From an uncultured Acidimicrobiales bacterium (lineage in GTDB: Bacteria; Actinomycetota; Acidimicrobiia; Acidimicrobiales; SZUA-35): a DNA stretch of 64,000 nt. A program made the translations under genes and the position numbers. Location of the stretch: positions 33,695-97,694 of the forward strand of contig CALKTH010000042.1 in assembly GCA_937997485.1 (NCBI GenBank). Reading direction: 5' to 3'. Positions 8,586-15,984 of the stretch are shown piece after piece. The first letter of the stretch is position 1. Each line of letters begins with the position of its first letter. Below the pieces are notes generated by a model that was not told where the DNA came from, ran no database searches, and saw only the letters and a list, made by a program, of their open reading frames with translations.

Positions 8586-8933
8586 TCAGAGCACGTGCAG
8601 CATCACGATGGCGCCATTCACGCATGCCAACGACGCCGCCGGGACCATGAGCCGAGGCGCGTCCCGAATCCGGTAGCGCACGAAGAGTCCGAGCGTCATC
8701 ATGATGAACAGTCCCATCGCAGCCACGATGCCGACGGGTCGGACAACGAGCCCGAGAAGGACCCCGGCCGCCCCGAACATCTGGGCAGCGCCGACGAACA
8801 CTCGCACACCCGACATTCCGTACCGCTCGTACTCTCCCCGAGGCGGAAACGTGAAGACCGTTTCGTACCCGTAGAAGGCGAACGCAGCCGCTGAGATCAC
8901 GGAGAGTATGACGAGTGCGGTGGCGATGCTCAT
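8586..8933 (-). CDS. DoxX-like family membrane protein
   Basis: A 115-residue protein with four predicted transmembrane helices (MSIATALVILSVISAAAFAF, RVFVGAAQMFGAAGVLLGLV, VGIVAAMGLFIMMTLGLFV, MVPAASLACVNGAIVMLHVL). The ERYGMSGVRVFVGAAQMFGA segment resembles DoxX-like proteins. ATG at 8933 is chosen because the longer in-frame upstream extension is arginine-rich and not membrane-like. It is divergent from a TetR-family regulator 197 bp away, with an inverted repeat in that gap, so TetR control of this gene is likely. Function is unknown. Confidence 0.7.
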   Translation of the reverse strand: MSIATALVILSVISAAAFAFYGYETVFTFPPRGEYERYGMSGVRVFVGAAQMFGAAGVLLGLVVRPVGIVAAMGLFIMMTLGLFVRYRIRDAPRLMVPAASLACVNGAIVMLHVL

Positions 8934-9058
8934 GCGTTCTCGATCGGGTCGACGTCGCCGGCAGCTACCACGAGAGCGGAGCATCCCTCGACGTTGGATC
9001 GAGCGGGCGGCTGACCAGCGTGGCCGGTGCACCGAGAAGAAGCCGAGTCGAGCCACAA

Positions 9059-9078
9059 AGAAAGTTCCGCGACTTTCT
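9059..9078. promoter_or_regulatory. Candidate TetR operator (7+7 inverted repeat)
   Basis: AGAAAGT at 9059-9065 is mirrored perfectly by ACTTTCT at 9072-9078 with a 6-bp spacer, giving a 20-bp dyad. It lies in the divergent gap between the DoxX-like gene and the TetR gene. The size and location fit a TetR dimer site controlling both genes. Confidence 0.55.
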
Positions 9079-9130
9079 GACGTCCGGTGCGTCGAACTCG
9101 TTCGACATCGTTTTCGGTGAGGAAGCCCAG

Positions 9131-9784
9131 ATGAGCGCTACCAACGACGAGATCCAGCCGCCTGGCTCGCGTCTGCGTCCCAACAAGCAGAAACTTCGTT
9201 CGGAGCGCTCGTCGACAGCGCTGCTGGACGCTGCGTGCGACATCGTGCTGGCGGATGGCATCATCGGTCTGACCTTCGCGGCAATCGGAGAGCGCTCGGG
9301 CTACAGCCGAGGCATGGTCACGGCCCGATTCGGGAACAAGGACGGGCTGATCGAGGCGCTCATCGCACGCAGTGTGGACGCCTGGAGCCATGAACGTCTG
9401 GTGCCGGTCGAGCAGGGCCGCTCCGGTCTTGCCAGCGTCCTGGCACTGATCGACGCCATACGTACGCAGGCGTCGTCCGACGCTCGAGGGCTGCACGTGT
9501 TCTACTCGTTGATGTTCAGCTCGGTCGGTACAGATGAGTCGATGCGAATCAAGTTCGCGGCGTTCCATGAGACGATGCGATCTGATCTCACTGCGTGGAT
9601 CACCCAGGGTCAGAATGACGGCACAGTTCGCCCCGATCTGGCTCCCGAGCGCGAAGCAGAGCTTCTCGTGGCAGCCCTCAGGGGCATCGGTTTCCAATGG
9701 CTCTTGGACCGGGACGCATTCGATCCCCTCGGCGCTATCGACTATCTCCGCCTCACGTGCGCAGACCGCTTAGTGCGGTCGTGA
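9131..9784 (+). CDS. TetR/AcrR family transcriptional regulator
   Basis: A 217-residue regulator. The N-terminal helix-turn-helix (about residues 22-70) contains ALLDAACDIVLADGIIGLTFAAIGERSGYSRGMVTARFGNKDGLI, matching the TetR_N pattern with its conserved G-x-Y/F-x-KDGL end. The rest forms the effector-binding and dimerisation domain with a LHVFYSLMF segment as seen in TetR_C families. The ATG at 9131 has a strong Shine-Dalgarno (GAGGAAG). The gene is divergent from a DoxX-like protein and is followed 71 bp later by a PLP decarboxylase. Its ligand is unknown. Confidence 0.85.
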   Translation: MSATNDEIQPPGSRLRPNKQKLRSERSSTALLDAACDIVLADGIIGLTFAAIGERSGYSRGMVTARFGNKDGLIEALIARSVDAWSHERLVPVEQGRSGLASVLALIDAIRTQASSDARGLHVFYSLMFSSVGTDESMRIKFAAFHETMRSDLTAWITQGQNDGTVRPDLAPEREAELLVAALRGIGFQWLLDRDAFDPLGAIDYLRLTCADRLVRS

Positions 9785-9802
9785 CCGCCCGCTGACTCGG
9801 CT

Positions 9803-9847
9803 GGTTCAGAAACGAATCAGCCCGGCGCGAACGTTCGGCTCTGAACC
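9803..9847. promoter_or_regulatory. Long inverted repeat before the PLP decarboxylase
   Basis: GGTTCAGA (9803-9810) pairs perfectly with TCTGAACC (9840-9847). A separate perfect 10-bp palindrome CGAACGTTCG sits inside at 9828-9837. The outer arm ends 8 nt before the ATG at 9856. It may be the tetR terminator, an operator, or a translation-controlling stem close to the ribosome-binding region GGAG. Confidence 0.4.
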
Positions 9848-9855
9848 GGAGCATC

Positions 9856-11412
9856 ATGTGCGACATGAGCACCTCGGAACGTGTGTCAGCGACAGAGCGA
9901 GCGGTGATCGAAGGCATCGTCGAACGTGCGACGCAGTTCGTTGTCGACCCTCCGTCTGGCGATGATCCTGTCATCACTCTGGCCTCGCCAGCGATGTTGG
10001 CTCAGGTGTTTGGGGCGAACGTTGGTTTGGCCTTCGACGACCGAGCGATGGCCCACGACGACGTCGCCGTGCTCGATGCCGTCGAAGAGATCATTCGCTA
10101 TTCGATGCACACGAGTCACCCCAGGTTCGTGAACCAGAACTTTGCGGGGCCAGATCCGATTTCGGTCGTGGGGGACTGGTTGGGGGCGGCGCTGAACACT
10201 ACGGGCGCAACGTTCGAGGTCGCTCCGGTCTTCACTCTCATGGAGAGCGCGGTCTTGGGCAAACTCGGCCGCATCGCTGGCTACCTCCCGGCCAATGCTG
10301 ACCCCCTGCCTGTGCTGCCTCCCGGTTTGTTTTGTGCCGGTGGATCCATGGGCACGCTGCTGGCGTTGCAGCTGGCGCGGCATCGGCATCAACCGGACGT
10401 TGCCGTCAAAGGTTCAAACGGTGACCGCCTTGCTTTGTTCGTGTCCGAGAGTGGACACTACGCGGCCGGCAAATCAGCAGCCCTGTTGGGAATCGGGACC
10501 GACGGGGTGGTGAAGGTCCCATGTGATCGAGACGGCGCCATGATTCCCGAGGCGCTCGAGGCGGCCATCGACGACTCCGTCCGGCAAGGCTCGGTCCCGT
10601 TTGCGGTCATCGGGACGGCCGGGACAACCGTCACCTCTGCCTTTGACGACCTCGGAGCGCTGGCCGACATCTGCGAGGAGCGAGGTCTCTGGCTCCATGT
10701 CGACGGCTGCTACGGAGGCTCGGCGTTGTTCTCAGCTGACCATGAGGGACGGCTCCAAGGTGTTGAACGCTCCGACTCCTTCGTATGGAACCTGCACAAG
10801 ATGATGGGCATGACCCAGCAGTGCACGGCGCTGTTGGTCAAGGATCCCCACCAACTCGCGCCGTGTTTCGCAGCAAAGGCCGACTACCTGTTCCAGACCG
10901 ACAAGCTCTACGGCGAGTACGACTCGGGAGATCGCACGTTCCAGTGCGCCCGCCGCATCGACGTGCTGAAACTGTGGCTCTCCTGGAAGGTCCGAGGCGA
11001 CGAGGCCTTTCGAGAGCGGATCGATCACGCCGTGGCAATGGCCAGTCACGCCCGGGCTTCCATCGCCGCCAGCAATGGAGCGTTCGTTCCCGTGGTGTCG
11101 GGTGACTTCACCAACGTGGTGTTCACCTGGGTGCCACCTGATCTGCGCGTCGCAGTTGCGGCGGCGGAAACCACCGCCGATGGCGACCTTCGAGTCGAAG
11201 ATCTATCGGCCGAACTCCGGTCTGCGCTCCACGGCTGCCCTCCTCTGATCAAGGCGCAGATGCAGGAACAGGGCAGCGGAATGATCGGGTTTCAACCCGT
11301 CCACGGAATGAACACGTTCCGCATGATCTGTATGAGTACCAGCCTGCAACGAGACGATGTCGATGCGTTGCTCGCTGCAATCGACGGCGGTGGACGAAGC
11401 GCTTGTTCATAG
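9856..11412 (+). CDS. PLP-dependent amino acid decarboxylase, cysteine sulfinate/glutamate decarboxylase-like
   Basis: A 518-residue group II pyridoxal-phosphate decarboxylase. It probably decarboxylates an acidic amino acid such as cysteine sulfinate, glutamate or aspartate; the substrate is inferred. Landmarks are FVNQNFAGPDPISVVGDWLG (residues 91-110), EVAPVFTLME (121-130), the cofactor-binding HVDGCYGGSAL (D283) and the Schiff-base lysine in WNLHKMMGMTQQCTALL (K315). The region YLFQTDKLYGEYDSGDRTFQ resembles animal CSAD/GADL1 and GAD enzymes more than tyrosine or DOPA decarboxylases. Start candidates are ATG 9856 and ATG 9865; GGAG precedes the first. It follows a TetR gene and ends inside the promoter of the ArsR operon, sharing the bases of its stop codon with a palindrome arm. 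Confidence 0.85.
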   Translation: MCDMSTSERVSATERAVIEGIVERATQFVVDPPSGDDPVITLASPAMLAQVFGANVGLAFDDRAMAHDDVAVLDAVEEIIRYSMHTSHPRFVNQNFAGPDPISVVGDWLGAALNTTGATFEVAPVFTLMESAVLGKLGRIAGYLPANADPLPVLPPGLFCAGGSMGTLLALQLARHRHQPDVAVKGSNGDRLALFVSESGHYAAGKSAALLGIGTDGVVKVPCDRDGAMIPEALEAAIDDSVRQGSVPFAVIGTAGTTVTSAFDDLGALADICEERGLWLHVDGCYGGSALFSADHEGRLQGVERSDSFVWNLHKMMGMTQQCTALLVKDPHQLAPCFAAKADYLFQTDKLYGEYDSGDRTFQCARRIDVLKLWLSWKVRGDEAFRERIDHAVAMASHARASIAASNGAFVPVVSGDFTNVVFTWVPPDLRVAVAAAETTADGDLRVEDLSAELRSALHGCPPLIKAQMQEQGSGMIGFQPVHGMNTFRMICMSTSLQRDDVDALLAAIDGGGRSACS

Positions 11413-11441
11413 CGACATAACATGGTAGTAATCTCGCTATG
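11404..11441 (+). promoter_or_regulatory. Leaderless promoter and candidate operator of the ArsR operon
   Basis: TTGTTC (11404-11409), 16 bp, TAGTAA (11426-11431), then ATG at 11439 with no room for a Shine-Dalgarno, so a leaderless transcript is likely. CATAGCGA (11408-11415) is mirrored exactly by TCGCTATG (11434-11441). A second dyad, CGACATA (11413-11419) and TATGTCG (11438-11444), overlaps it. The repeats bracket the -10 element and include the start codon. This is the expected arrangement for autorepression by the ArsR protein. Confidence 0.6.
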
Positions 11442-11765
11442 TCGGTGTCATCGCTTGCGCAAGAGGTCGATCTCGAAGCAGCGCTGAAGGCGTTGGCCAG
11501 CGAGCGGCGGCTGCTGATCCTGGACTGGCTGCGAGACCCCGTCGCCAACTTCCCGCCCCAAGAACACGGGGATCCCCAGATTCATGGCGGCTGCAATCAG
11601 TTCATCGTCGAGAAGCTCGGCGTGAGCCAGCCTGCGGGCTCTCGCCACCTCAAGGTCCTGGTGGATGCCGGGCTCGTCATTCCCACCCGCCGCAAAGGCT
11701 GGACCTACTACCGGCGCAACGAAGAGATGCTGAGCGCGGTCGCCGCACGCGTTGCCCAGATCTGA
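11439..11765 (+). CDS. ArsR family winged-helix regulator
   Basis: A 108-residue winged helix-turn-helix protein. EAALKALASERRLLILDWL (residues 12-30) is the typical ArsR first helix, and VSQPAGSRHLKVLVDAGLVIPTR (about 63-85) is the recognition helix and wing. A Cys at residue 54 lies in a GGCNQFIVEKLGV loop, but the CxC or DxH metal sites of classical metal sensors are not evident, so it may respond to a metabolite or to redox. It leads an apparent operon with an FAD oxidoreductase, SDR and aminotransferase, and its start codon overlaps a palindromic operator. Confidence 0.87.
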   Translation: MSVSSLAQEVDLEAALKALASERRLLILDWLRDPVANFPPQEHGDPQIHGGCNQFIVEKLGVSQPAGSRHLKVLVDAGLVIPTRRKGWTYYRRNEEMLSAVAARVAQI

Positions 11766-11800
11766 CCCATGACCCCTCCCGACAACAAGGCACATCGCTC

Positions 11801-13024
11801 GTGACTCTCCAACCCATCATTTCCGAACCCCGCCAGACCGCATACGACGTGATCATCGTCGGCGGCGCCATCATGGGCTCCTCTGCCGCCTGGTTCCTTT
11901 CCGACAAAATGCGCACGGGTGACTTCGACGGCTCCGTACTCGTGGTCGAGAAGGACCCGAGCTACGAGAAGTCCTCGACGGCAGCCACCAATAGCTGCAT
12001 GCGCCAGCAATTCTCCAACGAACTCAACGTGAAGATCTCGCGATTCGCCGCCGACTATGTGCGGAACTTCCAGGAGTACACGGGCAATGACCCCGAGATC
12101 CCGGAGCTGGCAGTCAACCACTACGGCTACATGTACCTGGCGGGGGACGAGACCTTCGCCGAGACGTTGCGCACCAACCAAGCAACGCAGGCCCGGCTCG
12201 GAGCGGGAACCAAGATCATGTCGCCAGAGGAGATCAAGGCGGCCTATCCCTTCTACAACGTCGACGACATCATCTGCGGTAGTCACAACCTCATCGACGA
12301 GGGCTACTTCGACAGCGGCACGATGTTCGACTGGTGGCGCAAACAGGCTCGCCAGCGAGGCGTTGAGTATCTGACCAACGAAGTCGTCTCCGTCGGACGC
12401 GACGGAGATCGCATCACGAGCGTGAGCCTGGCCTCCGGTGAGGTGATCGGGTGCGACACCCTCATCAATGCGGCTGGTCCGCGGGCTTCGCTCGTGGCCG
12501 ACATGGCCGGGCTGCACCTGCCCGTGGAGCCGCGCAAGCGCTTCACCTACATCTTCGATTGTGCCGAGGAGCTCGGCATGGACCTGCCGCTCACCATCGA
12601 CCCATCCGGCATTCACGTTCGGACAGAAGGCACCGCGTATATGACCGGTTGCACGCCGAATCCGGATCCTGCGGTCGATCCCGATGATCTCGTGATGGAC
12701 AAAGAGATCTTCGAGCAGCGCGTCTGGCCCGTCTTGGCGCACCGCATCCCGGCCTTTGAGCGGATCAAGATCCAGACGCAGTGGGCCGGTCACTACTCAC
12801 ACAACACGCTCGATCACAACGTGATCGTTGGCCCTCACACCGAGGTCGAGAACTTCATCTTCGCCAACGGCTTCTCTGGCCACGGGCTTCAGCAGTCCCC
12901 GGCCATCGGTCGTGGTGTGGCGGAGTTGGTCGCTCACGGTGAGTACCGAGCGCTTGATCTGAATCCGCTTGGCTACCACCGAGTCGTGAGCGGCGAACCG
13001 TTCATCGAGACCGCAATCATCTAG
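11801..13024 (+). CDS. FAD-dependent oxidoreductase of the DAO (glycine/D-amino acid oxidase) family
   Basis: A 407-residue flavoenzyme. The Rossmann FAD motif is YDVIIVGGAIMGSSAAWFLS (residues 15-34), with VLVVEKDPSYEKSSTAATNS next. The end IFANGFSGHGLQQSPAIGRGVAELV is the DAO-family C-terminal flavin motif. FOXRED1-type proteins and sarcosine or dimethylglycine dehydrogenases share this layout. It likely oxidises a secondary amine or amino acid. The start is GTG at 11801, 35 bp after the arsR stop. It is followed by an SDR 9 bp later. The RMT-like C-terminus (GEYRALDLNPLGYHRV) is also typical. Confidence 0.82.
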   Translation: MTLQPIISEPRQTAYDVIIVGGAIMGSSAAWFLSDKMRTGDFDGSVLVVEKDPSYEKSSTAATNSCMRQQFSNELNVKISRFAADYVRNFQEYTGNDPEIPELAVNHYGYMYLAGDETFAETLRTNQATQARLGAGTKIMSPEEIKAAYPFYNVDDIICGSHNLIDEGYFDSGTMFDWWRKQARQRGVEYLTNEVVSVGRDGDRITSVSLASGEVIGCDTLINAAGPRASLVADMAGLHLPVEPRKRFTYIFDCAEELGMDLPLTIDPSGIHVRTEGTAYMTGCTPNPDPAVDPDDLVMDKEIFEQRVWPVLAHRIPAFERIKIQTQWAGHYSHNTLDHNVIVGPHTEVENFIFANGFSGHGLQQSPAIGRGVAELVAHGEYRALDLNPLGYHRVVSGEPFIETAII

Positions 13025-13033
13025 GAGAATTCC

Positions 13034-13738
13034 ATGTCTGAAGCGCCTGTAGCGCTTGTTGTTGCCGGCGGTTCCGGTATCGGTGCCGACGCTGCTCGAA
13101 AGCTTGCAGCGGAGGGCTATCGCGTTGGTGTGATGTCCTCGTCCGGGAAGGGTGAAGCGCTGGGTCGCGAGCTCGGTGGCATTGGGTTCACCGGCTCGAA
13201 TCTGAACGTGACCGATCTGGAAGCGTTCGTTGCGCTTGCGATGAAGGAGTTCGGACGCATCGATGGTGTCGTCAATGGTGCAGGTCACGGCCCGAAGGGT
13301 TCGGTGCTTGAGATCAGCGACGAGGACTGGCACACAGGAATGGACTACTACCTGCTCAACGCGGTGCGCATGACTCGACTGGTCACTCCGATCATGCAGG
13401 CTCAGGGCGGAGGGTCGATCGTGAACGTATCGACGTTCGCCGCCTTTGAGCCCGATCCCGACTTCCCAACGTCCGCTGTCTTCCGGGCCGGGCTGGCCGA
13501 CTTCGCCAAGTTGTTCAGCACGAAGTTCGCGGCCGAGAACGTGCGGATGAACAACGTTCTGCCTGGCTTCATCGACAGCTTGCCGGAGACCGAGGCCCGC
13601 GTCGCCCGTATCCCTGCGGGGCGCTACGCCCGCGTCGAGGAGCTTTCGGAGGTGATCGCCTTCTTGATCTCGGACAAGTCGAGCTACATCACGGGTCAGA
13701 ATCTTCGCGTTGATGGCGGCCTGACCCATGGCGTCTGA
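13034..13738 (+). CDS. Short-chain dehydrogenase/reductase-fold protein lacking the catalytic Tyr/Lys
   Basis: A 234-residue SDR-fold protein. The nucleotide-binding glycine motif AGGSGIGADAARKLA is present at residues 11-25, along with VNGAGHG (80-86) and the serine in VNVSTFAAF (S133). At the usual YxxxK position the sequence is SAVFR (147-151): Tyr is replaced by Ser and Lys by Arg. The C-terminal SYITGQNLRVDGG motif is intact. It may bind NAD(P) without standard dehydrogenase chemistry, or use other residues. It has a good Shine-Dalgarno (GGAG), is 9 bp after the FAD oxidoreductase, and overlaps the aminotransferase by 11 bp. Confidence 0.8.
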   Translation: MSEAPVALVVAGGSGIGADAARKLAAEGYRVGVMSSSGKGEALGRELGGIGFTGSNLNVTDLEAFVALAMKEFGRIDGVVNGAGHGPKGSVLEISDEDWHTGMDYYLLNAVRMTRLVTPIMQAQGGGSIVNVSTFAAFEPDPDFPTSAVFRAGLADFAKLFSTKFAAENVRMNNVLPGFIDSLPETEARVARIPAGRYARVEELSEVIAFLISDKSSYITGQNLRVDGGLTHGV

Positions 13739-14822
13739 CACGCCTTCGGGTTTCGATCCACCACCGCATCCCTACGACCGGCTCGACGAGATCAAGGCGC
13801 TCGCCGCCCAGCACCCGCTCGGCTTGCTCAACCTCTCCATCGGGGCACCGCACGATCCGGCGCCACCGCACGTCGTGGCGGCACTCTCACAATCCGACCA
13901 AGAGCGCGGGTACCCGCCAGCTCACGGCACTCCGGCCTACCGGGCGGCGGCGGCAGCGTGGTTGAACCGGGTGGCCGGTACCGACATCGCGGCGGCCGAT
14001 GTGCTGGCCACGGTCGGGAGCAAGGAGCTCGTTGCTGGCATTCCACACTGGTTGCGGCTCCAGCAACCTGAGCTCGACACCGTGCTGTACCCAGCAATCA
14101 GCTACCCGACCTACGCCATGGGCGCCATGATGGCGGGCTGCCGAGCCGTGGCCGTGCCGGTGGACTCGGAGTGGCGGATGGATCTCGGCGCCATCGACCC
14201 AGACGATGCCGCTCGCGCGCTGTGCATCTGGAACGCGTCGCCGGGAAATCCAACCGGTGCCATGGACGACCTCGAGGCGCTGGCCGAGTGGGGCCGCGCC
14301 CGCAACGTGCCCGTGCTCTCCGACGAGTGCTACATCGAGTTCACGTGGGATCGAGAACCGGAGAGCATTCTCCAGTACGGATTGGACGGCGTCCTTGCCG
14401 TCCACTCGTTGAGCAAGCGGTCCAACTTTGCCGGCGGGCGGGCGGGCTTCATTGCTGGCGACGCACACCTCCTGGAGTTCCTGGGTGCCGTGCGTCAACA
14501 CAGCGGACTGATCATCGCCGGGCCTGTGCAGCACGCGGCGATCGCGGCGTACGAGGACGGCGACCACGTGACTGCGCAGCGCGAGATCTACCGCACACGG
14601 ATGGAGGCGATGATCAAACGACTGGCCGAGCTCGGAGTCGATTGCGAGATGCCAAGCGGTGGCTTCTACCTGTGGGCGAAGGCGCCGAACGGTGACGGCT
14701 GGGACTTTGCCCGGACGCTGGCCACTGAGCTTGGCGTGGTGGTGAGCCCCGGTGAGTTCTACGGCAACGTCAGCGACGGATACGTCCGGTTCGCCATGGT
14801 CCAGGACGTTGACGGCCGCTGA
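13728..14822 (+). CDS. Class I/II aminotransferase, DapC (succinyldiaminopimelate transaminase)-like
   Basis: A 364-residue fold-type I PLP aminotransferase. It resembles actinobacterial DapC: LGLLNLSIGAPHDPAPPHV at residues 31-49, TVGSKELVAGIPHWL, YPAISYPTYAMGAMMAG, NASPGNPTG, and the PLP lysine in HSLSKRSNFAGGRAGF (K230). DapC acts in lysine and diaminopimelate synthesis. Here the gene overlaps an SDR by 11 bp inside an ArsR-led operon with an amine/amino acid oxidase. A catabolic or side-pathway transaminase is therefore as likely as DapC itself. No other lysine biosynthesis gene is in the window. Confidence 0.8.
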   Translation: MASDTPSGFDPPPHPYDRLDEIKALAAQHPLGLLNLSIGAPHDPAPPHVVAALSQSDQERGYPPAHGTPAYRAAAAAWLNRVAGTDIAAADVLATVGSKELVAGIPHWLRLQQPELDTVLYPAISYPTYAMGAMMAGCRAVAVPVDSEWRMDLGAIDPDDAARALCIWNASPGNPTGAMDDLEALAEWGRARNVPVLSDECYIEFTWDREPESILQYGLDGVLAVHSLSKRSNFAGGRAGFIAGDAHLLEFLGAVRQHSGLIIAGPVQHAAIAAYEDGDHVTAQREIYRTRMEAMIKRLAELGVDCEMPSGGFYLWAKAPNGDGWDFARTLATELGVVVSPGEFYGNVSDGYVRFAMVQDVDGR

Positions 14823-14860
14823 CGGCGATACACGCTGACGGCGACGTCCGCTGCTGTTGG

Positions 14861-15946
14861 CTAGAGCCGCTCGGCTGTCCAGGTGCCAGGCTCGACAAGC
14901 TGGCCCATGTTGACGTGGCAGCGGATCGTCTCGCCCTCTGTGACCTCCTCGTCGAGACGAAACAGCCGGTTGCCCCAGCTGGTGACGGGGGCAAGCGGTG
15001 AGGTGGTGAGCGAAATCTGGTCGTCAAAGACTGCCTCGAACCAGACACAGAATCCGTCAACGATGGCTTCGCTCGTAGCCGTGCGCTCGACGACATGATC
15101 CAGAGCGAGTGCTTCGATCGACGGCAGCGTGTGCAGATCGAAATCGAGGATGGGGCTGGGAGTGCCGATCGTGGAAGCCACCGAACCTGGCCGCACCCAC
15201 AGCTGCTCGGTCCGTCCGTGATCAAACCGGGCGGCAACGAGCGACTGTTCCATCGGCGCCAGATCGAGATCGGCTGGCAGCTCGATGTTCCAGAAGCGAC
15301 GAACGCGCATCGACTCGTGGAACGAAACGGGCTCGACGAAGACCCTGAACTGAGCAGGGAGAATCCTGCCGTTGGGTCCGAGCACACGGTCTCGCAGGTC
15401 CAGGAGGTTCTCCACCATGTTCTCGTTGAAGAGCTCGTCGCCCATCTGCTCGTGCAACACGACATCGACGTTTTCTGGAGGGGTGAACTCCCGGCTATTG
15501 GCCTGAATGAACTCGATATTGGTGATGTTGTTGATCGCTGCGAGCTCACGGGCCACATCGATGAAGTCCGAGTGTTCGACCGCGTACACCTTGGACGCAC
15601 CCGCTCGGCTGGCCATCAGCGCCAACAGACCAGTGCCGGTGCCCACGTCGACCACCACGTCACCGAACTCAATGTTTCGACAGATGGCCTGGTAGTAAGC
15701 ATCGACTCGCACCGAGTCGCTCAGCATTTCCTCGTGCTCGGAGAGTCCAGCGAAGTTCGTCTCGTTCTCGAGGTCGTACATCAAGCCCATGAGCCGGTCG
15801 CTGGAAGCGAGGGCTGAGGCGCCTCGACGCATGCCGGATCGAAGGGCTCGGGTGGCGGCCTGTGCGGCTCGTTGCTTCACGCCACGAGGGTAGGGCCGCT
15901 GAATGGCTGCAACCAGGGCGTCCAGTTCTGCCAGATCAATTGGCAA
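14861..15946 (-). CDS. Protein arginine methyltransferase (PRMT)-like enzyme
   Basis: A 361-residue SAM-dependent methyltransferase with PRMT architecture. HEEMLSDSVRVDAYYQAI (residues 71-88) matches the PRMT signature before the core. Motif I is VVVDVGTGTGLLALMAS (97-113), and post-I acidic residue E124 lies in YAVEHS. The double-E hairpin HEQMGDELFNEN places E166 and E175 nine residues apart, exactly as in PRMT1-type enzymes. The C-terminal half is beta-rich, as expected of the PRMT barrel. The substrate is unknown, whether a protein arginine or a small guanidino or amino compound. The longest frame starts at TTG 15946. A GTG at 15880 preceded by TACCCT six bases upstream is an equally good leaderless start, giving 339 residues. 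It is divergent from a nitroreductase. Confidence 0.75.
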   Translation of the reverse strand: MPIDLAELDALVAAIQRPYPRGVKQRAAQAATRALRSGMRRGASALASSDRLMGLMYDLENETNFAGLSEHEEMLSDSVRVDAYYQAICRNIEFGDVVVDVGTGTGLLALMASRAGASKVYAVEHSDFIDVARELAAINNITNIEFIQANSREFTPPENVDVVLHEQMGDELFNENMVENLLDLRDRVLGPNGRILPAQFRVFVEPVSFHESMRVRRFWNIELPADLDLAPMEQSLVAARFDHGRTEQLWVRPGSVASTIGTPSPILDFDLHTLPSIEALALDHVVERTATSEAIVDGFCVWFEAVFDDQISLTTSPLAPVTSWGNRLFRLDEEVTEGETIRCHVNMGQLVEPGTWTAERL

Positions 15947-15984
15947 TTGGAATCGTCGATGAGGGCGATGTCATCATCTGCGGC

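Noticed and set aside
7850..8650. A 266-codon plus-strand frame with a polyglutamine run
   Set aside because: The frame is arginine-rich and low in complexity, and it overlaps the DoxX-like gene, which has family similarity. The Gln run comes from a CAG/CAA stretch.
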